Part shown: positions 15,604-24,219 of the stretch, piece after piece
Layout of the letters: the number at the start of each line of letters is the position of its first letter
Position numbering within the stretch: the first letter of the stretch is position 1
Assembly: GCA_002404995.1 (NCBI GenBank)
Contig: DHKY01000001.1
Location: 99,455 to 163,454, forward strand
Direction: 5' to 3'
DNA: 64,000 bases
DNA from: Caryophanales bacterium UBA4682
GTDB lineage: Bacteria; Bacillota_I; Bacilli_A; RFN20; CAG-288
Translations under genes and position numbers: made by a program
The notes under the pieces: generated by a model
What the model was told of the DNA's origin: nothing
The model's input: only the letters and a program-made list of their open reading frames with translations
Database searches by the model: none

Positions 15604-15963
15604 ATGGACGAAAAAGAAAAAAAAGAAGAGAAATTGAGCTTTGACCAATACCAGAAGGAAGCCTATGACCTTATCAGCGACGAAGGAAAAAAGAACAGGA
15701 TTCTCAACGGAGTTCTTGGACTCTCCGGCGAAAGCGGAGAATGTGCGGATATCGTTAAGAAGAACCTATTCCAAGGTCACCCGTTTCCAAAGGAACATAG
15801 GATTGAAGAACTCGGCGATGTTCTCTGGTATGTTGCAGAAACCGCAAGCGGACTAGGTGTCACGCTCGAAGATGTTGCCAAATACAACCTGGATAAGCTC
15901 CACCATCGTTACCATGGCAATCATTTCAATGTGAATGATTCCTTACATCGGGAAAAAGAATGA
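15604..15963 (+). CDS. MazG-like nucleotide pyrophosphohydrolase
   Basis: The 119-residue all-alpha protein resembles MazG/dUTPase-type NTP pyrophosphohydrolases. The metal-binding helices are visible as SGESGECADIVKK and HRIEELGDVLWYVAE. It is a single-domain form, unlike full-length MazG. The ATG at 15604 follows AAAGGA inside the end of the NUDIX gene; the frame upstream overlaps NUDIX and is not used. Its stop overlaps the start of the following lipoprotein (ATGA). Confidence 0.85.
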   Translation: MDEKEKKEEKLSFDQYQKEAYDLISDEGKKNRILNGVLGLSGESGECADIVKKNLFQGHPFPKEHRIEELGDVLWYVAETASGLGVTLEDVAKYNLDKLHHRYHGNHFNVNDSLHREKE

Positions 15964-16907
15964 AAAAGCATTTTCTTATTCTGCTTTCCTGTCTTTTTCT
16001 GACTGGATGTGAACTCCCGTCACTTCCTTCTGATAAAGACAGTCTTTCACCAAGTATCAGCGAAAGCGCAAAACTGACGGAAGAGGAACCTTCCCTCTCT
16101 GATGTTCCGAGCATTTCGGAAACTACAAGCAGCTCAAAAGTCTCCGAACAGCCCTCTGCCAGTGAAGAGACTCCATCCATCAGCGAAGAAGACCCTTATG
16201 TCAACAGGAGCGAAGAGCAATTCTACGAGAATTACACCCCTGCTGTCAGCTATCAAGACAGTGTCTATAGAACCAAACACTACTTCAGGAGCGGAGATCT
16301 AGGTCCCCTTCCGTACAATCCTCCAAGAGCAGAATACCAGCCTAAGTTCGGAGATACCTATATCCGTAATACAGATTACAAATATACTGATGACGGAAAC
16401 GGATACATAGTTTACGACGGCAATGGCAATGTCGTTAAGACCATCTACAAAGGCGGCGCTTATATCACGGCTGACGATGTCTGTGCCTATGTCAGGGCCT
16501 TTGGAGACAAGCCAAGCAACTACACCTCCGCAAAGAACGGAGTGTCCCCAAGCAAAGATCCCTGGGGAAAATATCTCCGTCTCAACTTCTCCAGCTACTC
16601 CAATTCCCGTTCAGATGAGGCACATCTTCCAACCGGAGATGTCAACAACTACAAATACATCGAAAGGGACATCGGTGGTGCAAGCTACAATACCGGCAAG
16701 AAAATCACCCGGGATACTTTCCGGCTTATCTTCAGCTACAAGAGCGGGAAAGAACTGATTACGGAAGTAAATTCCCGTTATGTCTTTCTCACCGCCGACC
16801 ATTACAAGACCTTCTACGAATACTTGAACTACAAAGGCGGCTATGGGGAAAAGATTACCGTTCAGACAAACTACATTCCGACCGTAAACCAAGGGCTTGC
16901 TGCTTAA
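15960..16907 (+). CDS. Lipoprotein with a barnase-like domain (catalytic residues partly lost)
   Basis: A signal peptide ends in the lipobox LTGC (Cys18), followed by a Ser/Glu-rich linker to about residue 90. The C-terminal half resembles the barnase/ribonuclease N1-type fold. YITADDVCAYVRAFGDKPSN matches the barnase N-terminal helix segment, and VFLTADHYKTFYEYL matches its C-terminal TTDHYQTF, keeping the catalytic His. The general-base Glu of barnase is not evident (TFRLIFSY where barnase has TWREADINY), and the Arg of the SNREGK segment is replaced. It may be a surface binding protein rather than a nuclease. Start and stop overlap (ATGA) with MazG-like. Confidence 0.65.
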   Translation: MKKHFLILLSCLFLTGCELPSLPSDKDSLSPSISESAKLTEEEPSLSDVPSISETTSSSKVSEQPSASEETPSISEEDPYVNRSEEQFYENYTPAVSYQDSVYRTKHYFRSGDLGPLPYNPPRAEYQPKFGDTYIRNTDYKYTDDGNGYIVYDGNGNVVKTIYKGGAYITADDVCAYVRAFGDKPSNYTSAKNGVSPSKDPWGKYLRLNFSSYSNSRSDEAHLPTGDVNNYKYIERDIGGASYNTGKKITRDTFRLIFSYKSGKELITEVNSRYVFLTADHYKTFYEYLNYKGGYGEKITVQTNYIPTVNQGLAA

Positions 16908-16921
16908 AGCAGGCCTTTTTT
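16891..16921 (+). terminator. Rho-independent terminator after the barnase-like lipoprotein
   Basis: AAGGGCTTGCT pairs imperfectly with AGCAGGCCTT around the stop codon and runs into a T tract. Confidence 0.75.
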
Positions 16922-16931
16922 CCTCCATCGA

Positions 16932-16960
16932 AAAAGCCATCCTAAGAAGGGATGGCTTTT
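16932..16960 (-). terminator. Terminator of the cation/proton antiporter gene
   Basis: AAAAGCCATCC/GGATGGCTTTT with a 6-7-nt loop lies just past the antiporter stop on the minus strand. It could also work on plus. Confidence 0.88.
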
Positions 16961-16963
16961 CAA

Positions 16964-18346
16964 TTACTTCGCTGCTTCTTTCGGAAGTTCTGTCGGTTCG
17001 GCGGGCTCTCCTTTGTAGAGTGCCTTAAGAATAATCGGAGTAAGGAAGGAGCTGATAAGAATCAAAACGAGCGTATAAACCATAATCTGGTTATCAATCA
17101 AGCCTCCTGCAATACCCTTATCTGCACAGACAATCAGCACTTCTGCACGTGCCATCCTGCCGATACCGACTTTCAAGGAATCCTTGAATTTGAACTTGCA
17201 GATCAAGGAACCGCAACCAGCTCCGATGATTTTTCCTAAGAGTCCGCAGATAACCCAGATAATACCAAAGGCTAGGAACTGAGTCGTGAATTCTTCGCCT
17301 TGGTACATTGCCATCGCAATATTGGCAAAGAATACCGGGGAGAAGATATTGTCGGCAATGGTCTCAGTACGATGATCGATATAATGCTGAGCGACCGTAT
17401 TGGAAAGGACAAGTCCGATCCTATATGCACCAGTGATATCGGCGATAGAGAAGTATTCAGCAAGATAAGACCAGACAAAACAGAAGCCTAAAGCTAAGAT
17501 CGTGATACGGATATGATGCGGATATTTATTGCCAAGCCAGTTGAAGAACCGCTTCGCAATGAATCCGATTCCGATGGTGATGGCAAAGAACAGAAGCCTA
17601 AACACAATAATGAGAGAGACATTAGCGGCAGTGTTGGTAATATGGGCAGCATTGATAATCCTGCCAGCGAAGGTGGAGTTATCCCTGCCTCCTTTTCCGC
17701 TGGATGCTAAAGAAAGAATCAAGGAGAGAAGAACAATACCGATAACATCGTCCAGAATAGCAGCGGAGACAAGCGCGGTTCCGACAGGTGTATCGAGCTT
17801 CTTCAGTTCTTTCAGAGTAGCTACGGTAATCGAAACCGACGTTGCAGAGAGAATAACACCATAATACAGTTCAGAATAGATTTCCGGCTGTCCCTCTGGT
17901 GTCAGGATGCCCTCGGGATGAGCGGCAGAAGCAGTGCATTTGTTCGTAACAAAGGCAGCTAAGAAACCGAAGAGGAGCGGAACAGCAACGCCAAGAAGCG
18001 TAATGATGATGGATTGTAATCCCCTCGACTTTACTTTCTTCAAATCAGTTTCCAGTCCGGCAGAGAACCTGATAAGAACCACACCGATTTTTGCAAAGAA
18101 GTCAAGGCCGGTGCCGACATAGGATTTCTGTCCGTTTATGACCTTAATCTGAAATGGATCATTCGGAATAAAGGTCAGCAAACCGATAACCAGGCCTGCG
18201 ATCAGATATCCGATGACCTGCGGGACATGGATTTTGCTTAGCAGCAAAGAAAAAGACTTTGCAAGGATGAGAATCAGACCAAGAATGATTAGTAACTGGT
18301 ATGGCTCATGGCTTGCAGCTAAGAACAATGAGTTATTTTGAAACAT
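16964..18346 (-). CDS. Cation/proton antiporter, CPA2 (Kef/NapA) type
   Basis: The 460-residue membrane protein has about 12-13 predicted helices and no C-terminal TrkA-N domain. CPA2 features are LAKSFSLLLSKIHVPQVIGY and LIAGLVIGLL near the N terminus, FFAKIGVVLIRFSAGLETDL, and LVSAAILDDVIGIV, whose paired Asp residues form the ion site in electrogenic antiporters. It would exchange Na+ or K+ for H+. CAGGAGA precedes the ATG. It is monocistronic and convergent with the preceding gene. Confidence 0.88.
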   Translation of the reverse strand: MFQNNSLFLAASHEPYQLLIILGLILILAKSFSLLLSKIHVPQVIGYLIAGLVIGLLTFIPNDPFQIKVINGQKSYVGTGLDFFAKIGVVLIRFSAGLETDLKKVKSRGLQSIIITLLGVAVPLLFGFLAAFVTNKCTASAAHPEGILTPEGQPEIYSELYYGVILSATSVSITVATLKELKKLDTPVGTALVSAAILDDVIGIVLLSLILSLASSGKGGRDNSTFAGRIINAAHITNTAANVSLIIVFRLLFFAITIGIGFIAKRFFNWLGNKYPHHIRITILALGFCFVWSYLAEYFSIADITGAYRIGLVLSNTVAQHYIDHRTETIADNIFSPVFFANIAMAMYQGEEFTTQFLAFGIIWVICGLLGKIIGAGCGSLICKFKFKDSLKVGIGRMARAEVLIVCADKGIAGGLIDNQIMVYTLVLILISSFLTPIILKALYKGEPAEPTELPKEAAK

Positions 18347-18501
18347 AACAGAAATATCTCCTGTTTTTTATTCTAAAACCATTTGCATATTGTGGAAGAG
18401 GAAACCCCTTACCTGGCTGTAGAAATATAAAAAGAGGTCAAAAGGAAGCATACACAGACGAAAATCCGTATAATATAAAAGGTTAGAAAAGGAGATAAGC
18501 A

Positions 18502-20274
18502 ATGGATAAAGTCTGGAACCTGACTCATATTTACAAAACACAGGAAGATTTCGAGAAGGATCTCGATTATGCAAAAAACATCATTCTTCCTGGCATTACT
18601 GGATTAGAAGGAAAGCTGAAAAACGATGAAGATCTAGTAAAATACTTTGATTTGGAGCGTAAGGCAAGCGAAGTTCTTAATCATCTTGGAAGGTTTGCCT
18701 CTAGGCGTTCCGATTTGGATAAGAAGGATGTAAAGAACCTTTCGGATTTAGCAAAGATCGATAATCTCTTCAATGATTTTGGATCTGCTGATTCCTATTC
18801 CACTCCAGAGATACTCTCTCTTGGCAAAGAACATAGGGAAAAGTTCTTCTTGAACCATCCAGAATACAAAGATTTCGATTTTCAGGTCGAAAAGATCTTC
18901 CGCGGAGAGAAATTCACTCTTCCGGCAGTGGAAGAACGGCTTTTAAGCTATTATGCTCCGTTAGAGGGAAGCGGATCTAATCTCTATTCCCAGTTGTCGG
19001 TCGGAGACTATACCCCGAAGAAAGTAACTCTTTCCTCTGGAAAAGAAGTCGAAGTCAACAGGTCCAATTGGACTTCCTTAGAAGGCTCTCTTGAGAATCC
19101 GGAAGACCGGAAAAAAGTCTTCCTTAGCCTTTATTCCTGGTACAACGAACACAAGAACACCTATGGCGAAATCTACAACAGCGTTGTCCAGAGCGAATTA
19201 AGCGAAAGGAAAGCCCGTGGATACTCTTCCATCCTGCAAGAGCACCTGTACCATAACAAGATTGACGAATCGGTTTTCCACAATCTTGTCGAAGCCGCAA
19301 ATGAAAATGCGGAGCCGCTCCATAAATACTATGAAATCCGTCGCAAGCATTTTGGATTGGATCATCATCGTTCTTATGATCGTTTCCTCTCATTAGCAAA
19401 GAGCGAGAAGAAATACACCTACGAAGAAGCAAAGGACATTTTCTTCGATTCCATCAAGGACTATCCGAAAGATTATCAGAAGAAAGCCCATGAGGTCTTA
19501 GCAGAAGGCTACGTCGATGTCTATCCTCGCAGCGGCAAACGCACTGGCGGATATTCTTCTGGAAGCGCAAATGTCCATCCGTATATCCTGTTGAACTTCA
19601 ACGGCGACTTGGAAGACGTCTTCACTCTTGCCCATGAAGCAGGACATAGCGTCCATACCAGGTATTCCGAAGAAGCCCAGCCGTTAGTCAAGCAGGACTA
19701 TACCATTTTCGTCGCCGAAATCGCTTCGACATTCAACGAGCACAATCTCTTAGACTACTTCAGGAAGAGCAAGTCCTTATCCAAGAACGATAAGATTGCA
19801 CTCCTTCAGAAATCCATCGACCAGATTGTTTCTACTTTCTACCGTCAGACCCTCTTTGCCCAGTATGAATACGAAATCAGCGAAAAAGCCGAAAAAGGAG
19901 AGCCTATCAACTATCAGGTTCTTTCTGATGAAAGGACAAAGCTCTACAAGGCCTATTACGGAATCGACATCACCGAAGAAGAGCTTAAGCCACTTGTCTG
20001 GGCCTATATTCCGCATCTCTTCTATACTCCTTTCTACGTCTATCAGTATGCAACCAGTTTCACTGCTTCCATGCTAATCTACAAGAACTTCCGCAGTGGA
20101 GCAAAAGATGCTTTTGATAACTACCTCAAGATGCTTAAGTCTGGAGGAAGCAGGTATCCAATCGATGAAGTGAAGTTAGCTGGAGTCGATTTAACAAAGA
20201 AGGAAGCCTTCTCTGCAGTGACAGGACGCAGGAAGGAACTTGTCGAGGAACTCGATAAGCTGTTAAGCGAATAA
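18502..20274 (+). CDS. pepF: Oligoendopeptidase F (M3 family)
   Basis: The 590-residue cytoplasmic zinc peptidase cleaves oligopeptides of about 7-17 residues. The zinc motif HEAGH lies at residues 378-382 and the N terminus begins with the typical VWNLTHIY. Length matches PepF (about 600). The promoter -10 is TATAAT at 18469-18474, and AAAAGGAG precedes the ATG. Its stop overlaps the hslO start (TAATG), so the two are translationally coupled. Confidence 0.93.
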   Translation: MDKVWNLTHIYKTQEDFEKDLDYAKNIILPGITGLEGKLKNDEDLVKYFDLERKASEVLNHLGRFASRRSDLDKKDVKNLSDLAKIDNLFNDFGSADSYSTPEILSLGKEHREKFFLNHPEYKDFDFQVEKIFRGEKFTLPAVEERLLSYYAPLEGSGSNLYSQLSVGDYTPKKVTLSSGKEVEVNRSNWTSLEGSLENPEDRKKVFLSLYSWYNEHKNTYGEIYNSVVQSELSERKARGYSSILQEHLYHNKIDESVFHNLVEAANENAEPLHKYYEIRRKHFGLDHHRSYDRFLSLAKSEKKYTYEEAKDIFFDSIKDYPKDYQKKAHEVLAEGYVDVYPRSGKRTGGYSSGSANVHPYILLNFNGDLEDVFTLAHEAGHSVHTRYSEEAQPLVKQDYTIFVAEIASTFNEHNLLDYFRKSKSLSKNDKIALLQKSIDQIVSTFYRQTLFAQYEYEISEKAEKGEPINYQVLSDERTKLYKAYYGIDITEEELKPLVWAYIPHLFYTPFYVYQYATSFTASMLIYKNFRSGAKDAFDNYLKMLKSGGSRYPIDEVKLAGVDLTKKEAFSAVTGRRKELVEELDKLLSE

Positions 20275-21173
20275 TGGCCGAAGATTATTTAATCCGTGCT
20301 AGGGCAGCAAAAGAGCAGATTCGTGCTTTTGCTGTCACAGACCGCGGACTTGTCGATTACGCAAGAACGATTCACCACAATGAGTCTTTGGCGACCGCTG
20401 CCCTTGGCCGTCTTAGGTCAGCTGGTCTTAGGATGGGCGCTAGGCTGAAATCGCCTTCCGACAAGTTGACTCTGCAGCTTTTAGGCGACGGACCTCTAAA
20501 GCATGTTATCGTCACCTCGAACTATAAAGGAGAAGTGCGCGGCTATGTTTCAAATCCGGCTGCTTCGCTTCCCTTGAAAGCTGATGGTCACCTGGATGTC
20601 GGCGGAGGCATCGGAAAAGGCGTCCTTACCGTCATTCGTGATTTAGGAAGGAAGGAACCTTACTCCTCTACCATCAGTCTTCATTCCGGAGAGATTGCAG
20701 ATGACCTTACCTATTATTTTGCTCAGTCGGAACAGACGCCGACTGCCATCGGGCTTGGTGTACTTCTGGAAAAGCAGAGAGTGTCTGCTTCTGGTGGATT
20801 CATTGTCCAGCTTAGGCCGAACACCGATCCGAAAGTCATTGACAAGCTGGAAGAAAATCTGAAGCATATTCCATCCGTGACAGAAATATTAAAAGCCGGA
20901 AAAACTCCCGAACAGAGGCTCGATATTGTCTTAGCTGGTTTTGACCATGAAATAACAGCTAAAGAAGATGTCTTCTGGCACTGTAACTGTTCACTGGAAA
21001 GAGGAAAAGAAGTCATTGGAACCCTTGGAAGTGATGTTATCAAGGAAAGGATAGCAAAGAACGAACCAATCGAAGCCACCTGTGACTTCTGTGGAAAGAC
21101 CTACAAGTACTCCGTTGAGGACTTAAAAGAGATTCTAGGCAAGCTTGAAAAGGCAGATCAGATAAAAAAGTAG
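20274..21173 (+). CDS. hslO: Redox-regulated chaperone Hsp33
   Basis: The 299-residue chaperone is activated by oxidative unfolding. The C-terminal zinc redox switch is intact: Cys237-x-Cys239 (HCNCS) and Cys270-x2-Cys273 (CDFCG). The N-terminal domain carries LQLLGDGPL and GGGIGKGVLTV, usual for the family. It is coupled to pepF by a one-base overlap. With rubrerythrin elsewhere, it indicates defence of an anaerobe against oxidants. Confidence 0.95.
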   Translation: MAEDYLIRARAAKEQIRAFAVTDRGLVDYARTIHHNESLATAALGRLRSAGLRMGARLKSPSDKLTLQLLGDGPLKHVIVTSNYKGEVRGYVSNPAASLPLKADGHLDVGGGIGKGVLTVIRDLGRKEPYSSTISLHSGEIADDLTYYFAQSEQTPTAIGLGVLLEKQRVSASGGFIVQLRPNTDPKVIDKLEENLKHIPSVTEILKAGKTPEQRLDIVLAGFDHEITAKEDVFWHCNCSLERGKEVIGTLGSDVIKERIAKNEPIEATCDFCGKTYKYSVEDLKEILGKLEKADQIKK

Positions 21174-21180
21174 AAAATAT

Positions 21181-21209
21181 TTGACTTCTTGAGCTTTGTT
21201 CACTAGAAT
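21181..21209 (+). promoter_or_regulatory. Promoter of infC–rpmI–rplT
   Basis: TTGACT (21181-21186), 17-nt spacer, TAGAAT (21204-21209). Predicted +1 near 21216. Confidence 0.85.
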
Positions 21210-21215
21210 AATCAT

Positions 21216-21366
21216 TGCGAAAAATGTCGCACCAAGAAAGAGAACACCCGTTCTCGCCGGATTGAATCTTGTTTCGATCGGCAAACAGCTTGCACTTATG
21301 AGTCGCTTCACACATAAGATAACAAGTTTTTTAAAGCGGGTACTCTGTCTGGGTATCCGCTTTTTC
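21216..21366 (+). promoter_or_regulatory. L20-type leader with transcription attenuator
   Basis: The 150-nt untranslated leader of infC–rpmI–rplT ends in an intrinsic terminator: 21333-21345 pairs with 21351-21363 (core AAAGCGG/CCGCTTT) followed by TTTT. In low-GC Gram-positive bacteria this operon is repressed by excess L20 binding its leader and favouring termination. Operon, position and attenuator fit; the L20-binding fold itself was not modelled. Confidence 0.75.
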
Positions 21367-21391
21367 CATGATACCGAAGGAGGTAATTCTT

Positions 21392-21994
21392 ATACTTAAC
21401 AGTAATAACCCGAACAATCGTTTCCGCCCCAAGAATAATAAGAATACGGATTTAGTCAATGAACGCATCCATTTCAAAGAGGTGTTATTGATTGGACCAG
21501 AAGGCGAAAACTACGGGATCGTGCCGATCCGTGTCGCCCAGGCCAAATCTTATGATGCTCAGATGGATCTTCTCTGCATCTCCCCGATGGCTCATCCGCC
21601 GGTTTGCAAGATTGTCGATTACGGCAAGTACAAATTCGATCGCGAGAAGAAAGCCAAGGAAGCAAAGAAGAATCAGAAAAAGACCGTGATTAAGGAAATC
21701 CGCTTTACTGCGACAACCGATAAGCACGATCTTGAGACAAAAGCCAAAGCCGCAAACAAATTCCTTGATGACGGAAGGAAAGTCAAAGTTGCCGTCTTCA
21801 TCAAAGGACGCAGGATGCAGCGTAGGGACATTGTCAAAGAAACCATGACGAACTTCTTAGATTTAGTCAAAGACCACAGCACGAGGGAGAAAGCTCCTGA
21901 TCTGTTAGGCCGTGATTACTTCGTCAGGTTGAATCCGAAGAACGCCGTTACGAAAAAACAAGGAGGGCAAACTAATGCCAAAGAGGAAGAGTAA
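21392..21994 (+). CDS. infC: Translation initiation factor IF-3, probable AUA start
   Basis: IF-3 binds the 30S subunit and checks start codon and initiator tRNA. Family segments are VNERIHFKEVLLIG, MAHPPVCKIVDYGKYK and the C-domain KEIRFTATTDKHDLETK. AAGGAGG at 21377-21383 lies downstream of the first ATG (21368), so that ATG cannot be served by it. The in-frame ATA at 21392 is 8 nt after AAGGAGG and would give 200 residues. Non-AUG starts are known for infC and allow IF-3 to autoregulate. Its 3' end overlaps rpmI by 20 nt and contains the rpmI ribosome-binding site. Confidence 0.88.
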   Translation: MLNSNNPNNRFRPKNNKNTDLVNERIHFKEVLLIGPEGENYGIVPIRVAQAKSYDAQMDLLCISPMAHPPVCKIVDYGKYKFDREKKAKEAKKNQKKTVIKEIRFTATTDKHDLETKAKAANKFLDDGRKVKVAVFIKGRRMQRRDIVKETMTNFLDLVKDHSTREKAPDLLGRDYFVRLNPKNAVTKKQGGQTNAKEEE

Positions 21995-22169
21995 ACGCAC
22001 TGCCGTCAAACGTTTCAAAGTCACTGGAACCGGCAAAATCAAGAAGTGGAATCAGAACACAAGCCACCTCTCGCACAGCAAGAGCCATAAGCTGATCCGT
22101 CACAACCGGAAGGCCCGTTACCTCACTTCGCTTAATACGAAGAAGAGGCGTCAGCTGATCAACAAGTAA
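21975..22169 (+). CDS. rpmI: 50S ribosomal protein L35
   Basis: The 64-residue, highly basic protein starts MPKRKSKRTAVKRFK and carries the L35 core GTGKIKKW and LSHSKSHK. AAGGAGGG precedes the ATG at 21975. The start lies inside the end of infC, so translation is probably coupled. Confidence 0.97.
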   Translation: MPKRKSKRTAVKRFKVTGTGKIKKWNQNTSHLSHSKSHKLIRHNRKARYLTSLNTKKRRQLINK

Positions 22170-22187
22170 AGAGAGGACTAATTTACA

Positions 22188-22559
22188 ATGAGAGTTAAAC
22201 GTGGAACTGTCCGGCATGACAACCGGAAACGGATCTTAGACCGCGCCGAAGGCTATTACGGAGCCCGTCATAAGCTGTTCAAGACTGCGAAAGAGGCAGT
22301 CAGGAAAGCAGATGCCAAGAGCTTCGTCGGCCGTAAGGAACGTAAACGCGACTATCGCAAGCTTTGGATCCGTCGTATCTCCGCAGCCTGCAAACTGAAC
22401 GGAATCTCCTATTCCCAGTTCAGGTACGGACTTAAATTAGCCAATGTCGAACTGAACCGTAAGAGGTTATCCGAATTAGCCGGAACCAATCCGGAGCAGT
22501 TCAAGAAGTTCGTTGAGCTTTCCCAGAAAGCCATCGAAGACAGCAAGAAAGCTGCCTAG
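22188..22559 (+). CDS. rplT: 50S ribosomal protein L20
   Basis: The 123-residue protein starts MRVKRGTVRHDNRKRIL and has the L20 signatures GYYGARHKLFKTAKEAV and KRDYRKLWIRRISAA. It is an early 23S rRNA-binding assembly protein and the likely feedback repressor of the operon through the leader at 21216-21366. Confidence 0.98.
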   Translation: MRVKRGTVRHDNRKRILDRAEGYYGARHKLFKTAKEAVRKADAKSFVGRKERKRDYRKLWIRRISAACKLNGISYSQFRYGLKLANVELNRKRLSELAGTNPEQFKKFVELSQKAIEDSKKAA

Positions 22560-22576
22560 TTCTTCTTCCATTAAAT

Positions 22577-22607
22577 AAAAAGGTGCCCTGCAAAGAGCAC
22601 CTTTTTT
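22577..22607. terminator. Bidirectional terminator between rplT and a lipoprotein gene
   Basis: AAAAAGGTGC pairs with GCACCTTTTTT around a 10-nt loop; T runs are present on both strands. It serves rplT (plus) and the convergent lipoprotein pair (minus). Confidence 0.9.
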
Positions 22608-22617
22608 CATATCTTTT

Positions 22618-23334
22618 CTACCAATATCGAATATTCAGATAGCGGACTTTACTGAATTCTATTTTTTCCCCATTATCGTGGAACTTGAAGTGCCAATGAT
22701 GATTTGTCGAGGAATGTTCCGTTTCGTAATAATATTTCCCGTTGTTTTCTAGGATAGCCGTATAGAAAGACAGTCTGGTATCTTTGTTATCTCCTATAAA
22801 AGGATAAAGCAACTGAAAGTCGAATGGGAAGGTAACAAATGTGTTGAAGAGCCTGTAATTATCTTCCGTCCCATTTGGTGTAAAAGAAATAGCCTGGTAG
22901 TCAATGTAATTATAGGGTGGAAGAGTCCTTATTCTTCTCTTATCTTTGAATTCTGTTTCACCATCTGAGTTCCGGGTCTCTAGTTCACAGAAAAGAACCG
23001 GTGTTTTCCCCTCATCTTCATCAGGAAGATTCAATCGGACTCCTGCTGAGAACTCAATCGGAAGGGAAGTGCTCCTTTCCATTGCTTTTGTCTTCCAGCG
23101 AACATAATTATAAGGGTTGATATCCTCGATTGTGTCTAGACCAGCACATCCATCGTCACTGGTATTGTCTTCAATCGGATCATCTGGATGGGAGATAAAA
23201 AGATTCTCTTTCTCCAACCAAGAAGTGCTATAGATTCTTCCGTCCTTATCTGTCACAAACTGGTTTTCTTCTTTTGTGCCTTTACATCCTACAAGGAAGG
23301 GGAGAAGAGCCAGAATCATGAATTTCTTTTTCAA
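22618..23334 (-). CDS. Lipoprotein, unknown (second of a tandem paralogous pair)
   Basis: The 238-residue protein has a signal peptide ending in the lipobox LVGC and an acidic, Tyr/Asn-rich exported domain. It resembles the preceding gene: both have a short segment with a KDxxG-like motif, then an acidic stretch and a KxKxxExxxYxxxPxYN-like region. No family is recognised. Its ATG overlaps the stop of the preceding gene by 4 nt (23331-23334), so the two are translated as a unit. Confidence 0.75.
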   Translation of the reverse strand: MKKKFMILALLPFLVGCKGTKEENQFVTDKDGRIYSTSWLEKENLFISHPDDPIEDNTSDDGCAGLDTIEDINPYNYVRWKTKAMERSTSLPIEFSAGVRLNLPDEDEGKTPVLFCELETRNSDGETEFKDKRRIRTLPPYNYIDYQAISFTPNGTEDNYRLFNTFVTFPFDFQLLYPFIGDNKDTRLSFYTAILENNGKYYYETEHSSTNHHWHFKFHDNGEKIEFSKVRYLNIRYW

Positions 23335-24017
23335 TGTATGTATCCTCCTTTGACATCTACATTAGTCTTATCCTCTTTCAATGAAAAGGAATAGAAAAGA
23401 GTTACGGGAACAGCTTTTTCTTCTGCAGAAACAAACTCATTTTTGTCTTTATCCATCCACCGGATAGTCAAGTAAACAGAGAAACTCTCTAAATCATAAG
23501 TCTCAAACACTTTATAGGTATCAAGATAAAACCTTACAGAATAATTAAAGATTTTATAATACCTTCCTCGGCTTGGGAAGGAGAGGATTTCAGTCGAATA
23601 GTCTTCTTCCTTCAGATAAGGAAGGGCCTCATAAGAATAGTTATCGGTTTTCTTTTCTGCACTATTTTCATCCTTCCAAACATAAGAATAGGACAGGACG
23701 GGAATGTAGTTTTCATACTCTGTTAAATCCTTTTCTTCCCTTCCTATATAGATTTTCTGTGAAAAAGGATAGTATCGATTCATTGTTTCCGACTCAATTG
23801 CATTCGAAACAAGATAGACTGCCTGCACTTCTTCATCTATACCCTCTTCTGGATAGACAATCGGATAAGCAAAGACATTATCCTGTTTCAAAATTTCAGG
23901 ATCATAGGAAACACCGTACTCGTCTTTATAGAAAGACTCATTTGAAACAATTTCACCCTGACACCCAGTTAATAGCAGATGTAAAGAACAAAAGAACAAT
24001 ACGTTTTGTTTTTTCAT
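23331..24017 (-). CDS. Lipoprotein, unknown (first of a tandem paralogous pair)
   Basis: The 228-residue protein has the signal peptide MKKQNVLFFCSLHLLL and lipobox LTGC. The exported part is acidic (VYPEEGIDEE) and rich in Tyr. AAAGGAGGGG precedes the ATG. It is the first gene of a two-gene lipoprotein operon with its own promoter and operator-like repeat. Function unknown. Confidence 0.75.
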   Translation of the reverse strand: MKKQNVLFFCSLHLLLTGCQGEIVSNESFYKDEYGVSYDPEILKQDNVFAYPIVYPEEGIDEEVQAVYLVSNAIESETMNRYYPFSQKIYIGREEKDLTEYENYIPVLSYSYVWKDENSAEKKTDNYSYEALPYLKEEDYSTEILSFPSRGRYYKIFNYSVRFYLDTYKVFETYDLESFSVYLTIRWMDKDKNEFVSAEEKAVPVTLFYSFSLKEDKTNVDVKGGYIH

Positions 24018-24049
24018 AGTCTTCCCCTCCTTTCATTTGAAATAGAAGA

Positions 24050-24093
24050 TGAATCTATGAAAATAAAATAGATTCAGACAAATGGCGTGTCAA
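24050..24093 (-). promoter_or_regulatory. Promoter with overlapping inverted repeat for the lipoprotein pair
   Basis: On the minus strand, TTGACA (24093-24088), 17 nt, TATTTT (24070-24065). The inverted repeat TGAATCTA (24050-24057) / TAGATTCA (24069-24076) overlaps the -10 box and spacer, as expected for a repressor operator. Confidence 0.65.
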
Positions 24094-24185
24094 ACTATTC
24101 AGAAAAGGCGGATTGAATTTAAAAATACGTTTTTTCGAGAATTACGATGATTTAACAAAAAAAGTTTTTTGTGAAACCGTTTTCA

Positions 24186-24211
24186 TTTAAAAGCACCTCT
24201 TTAGAGGTGCC
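24186..24211 (-). terminator. Rho-independent terminator after thiI
   Basis: The minus-strand stem GCACCTCT/AGAGGTGC is followed by TTTT. It closes the lacI–ezrA–cysteine desulfurase–thiI transcript. Confidence 0.85.
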
Positions 24212-24219
24212 TTGTTCTT

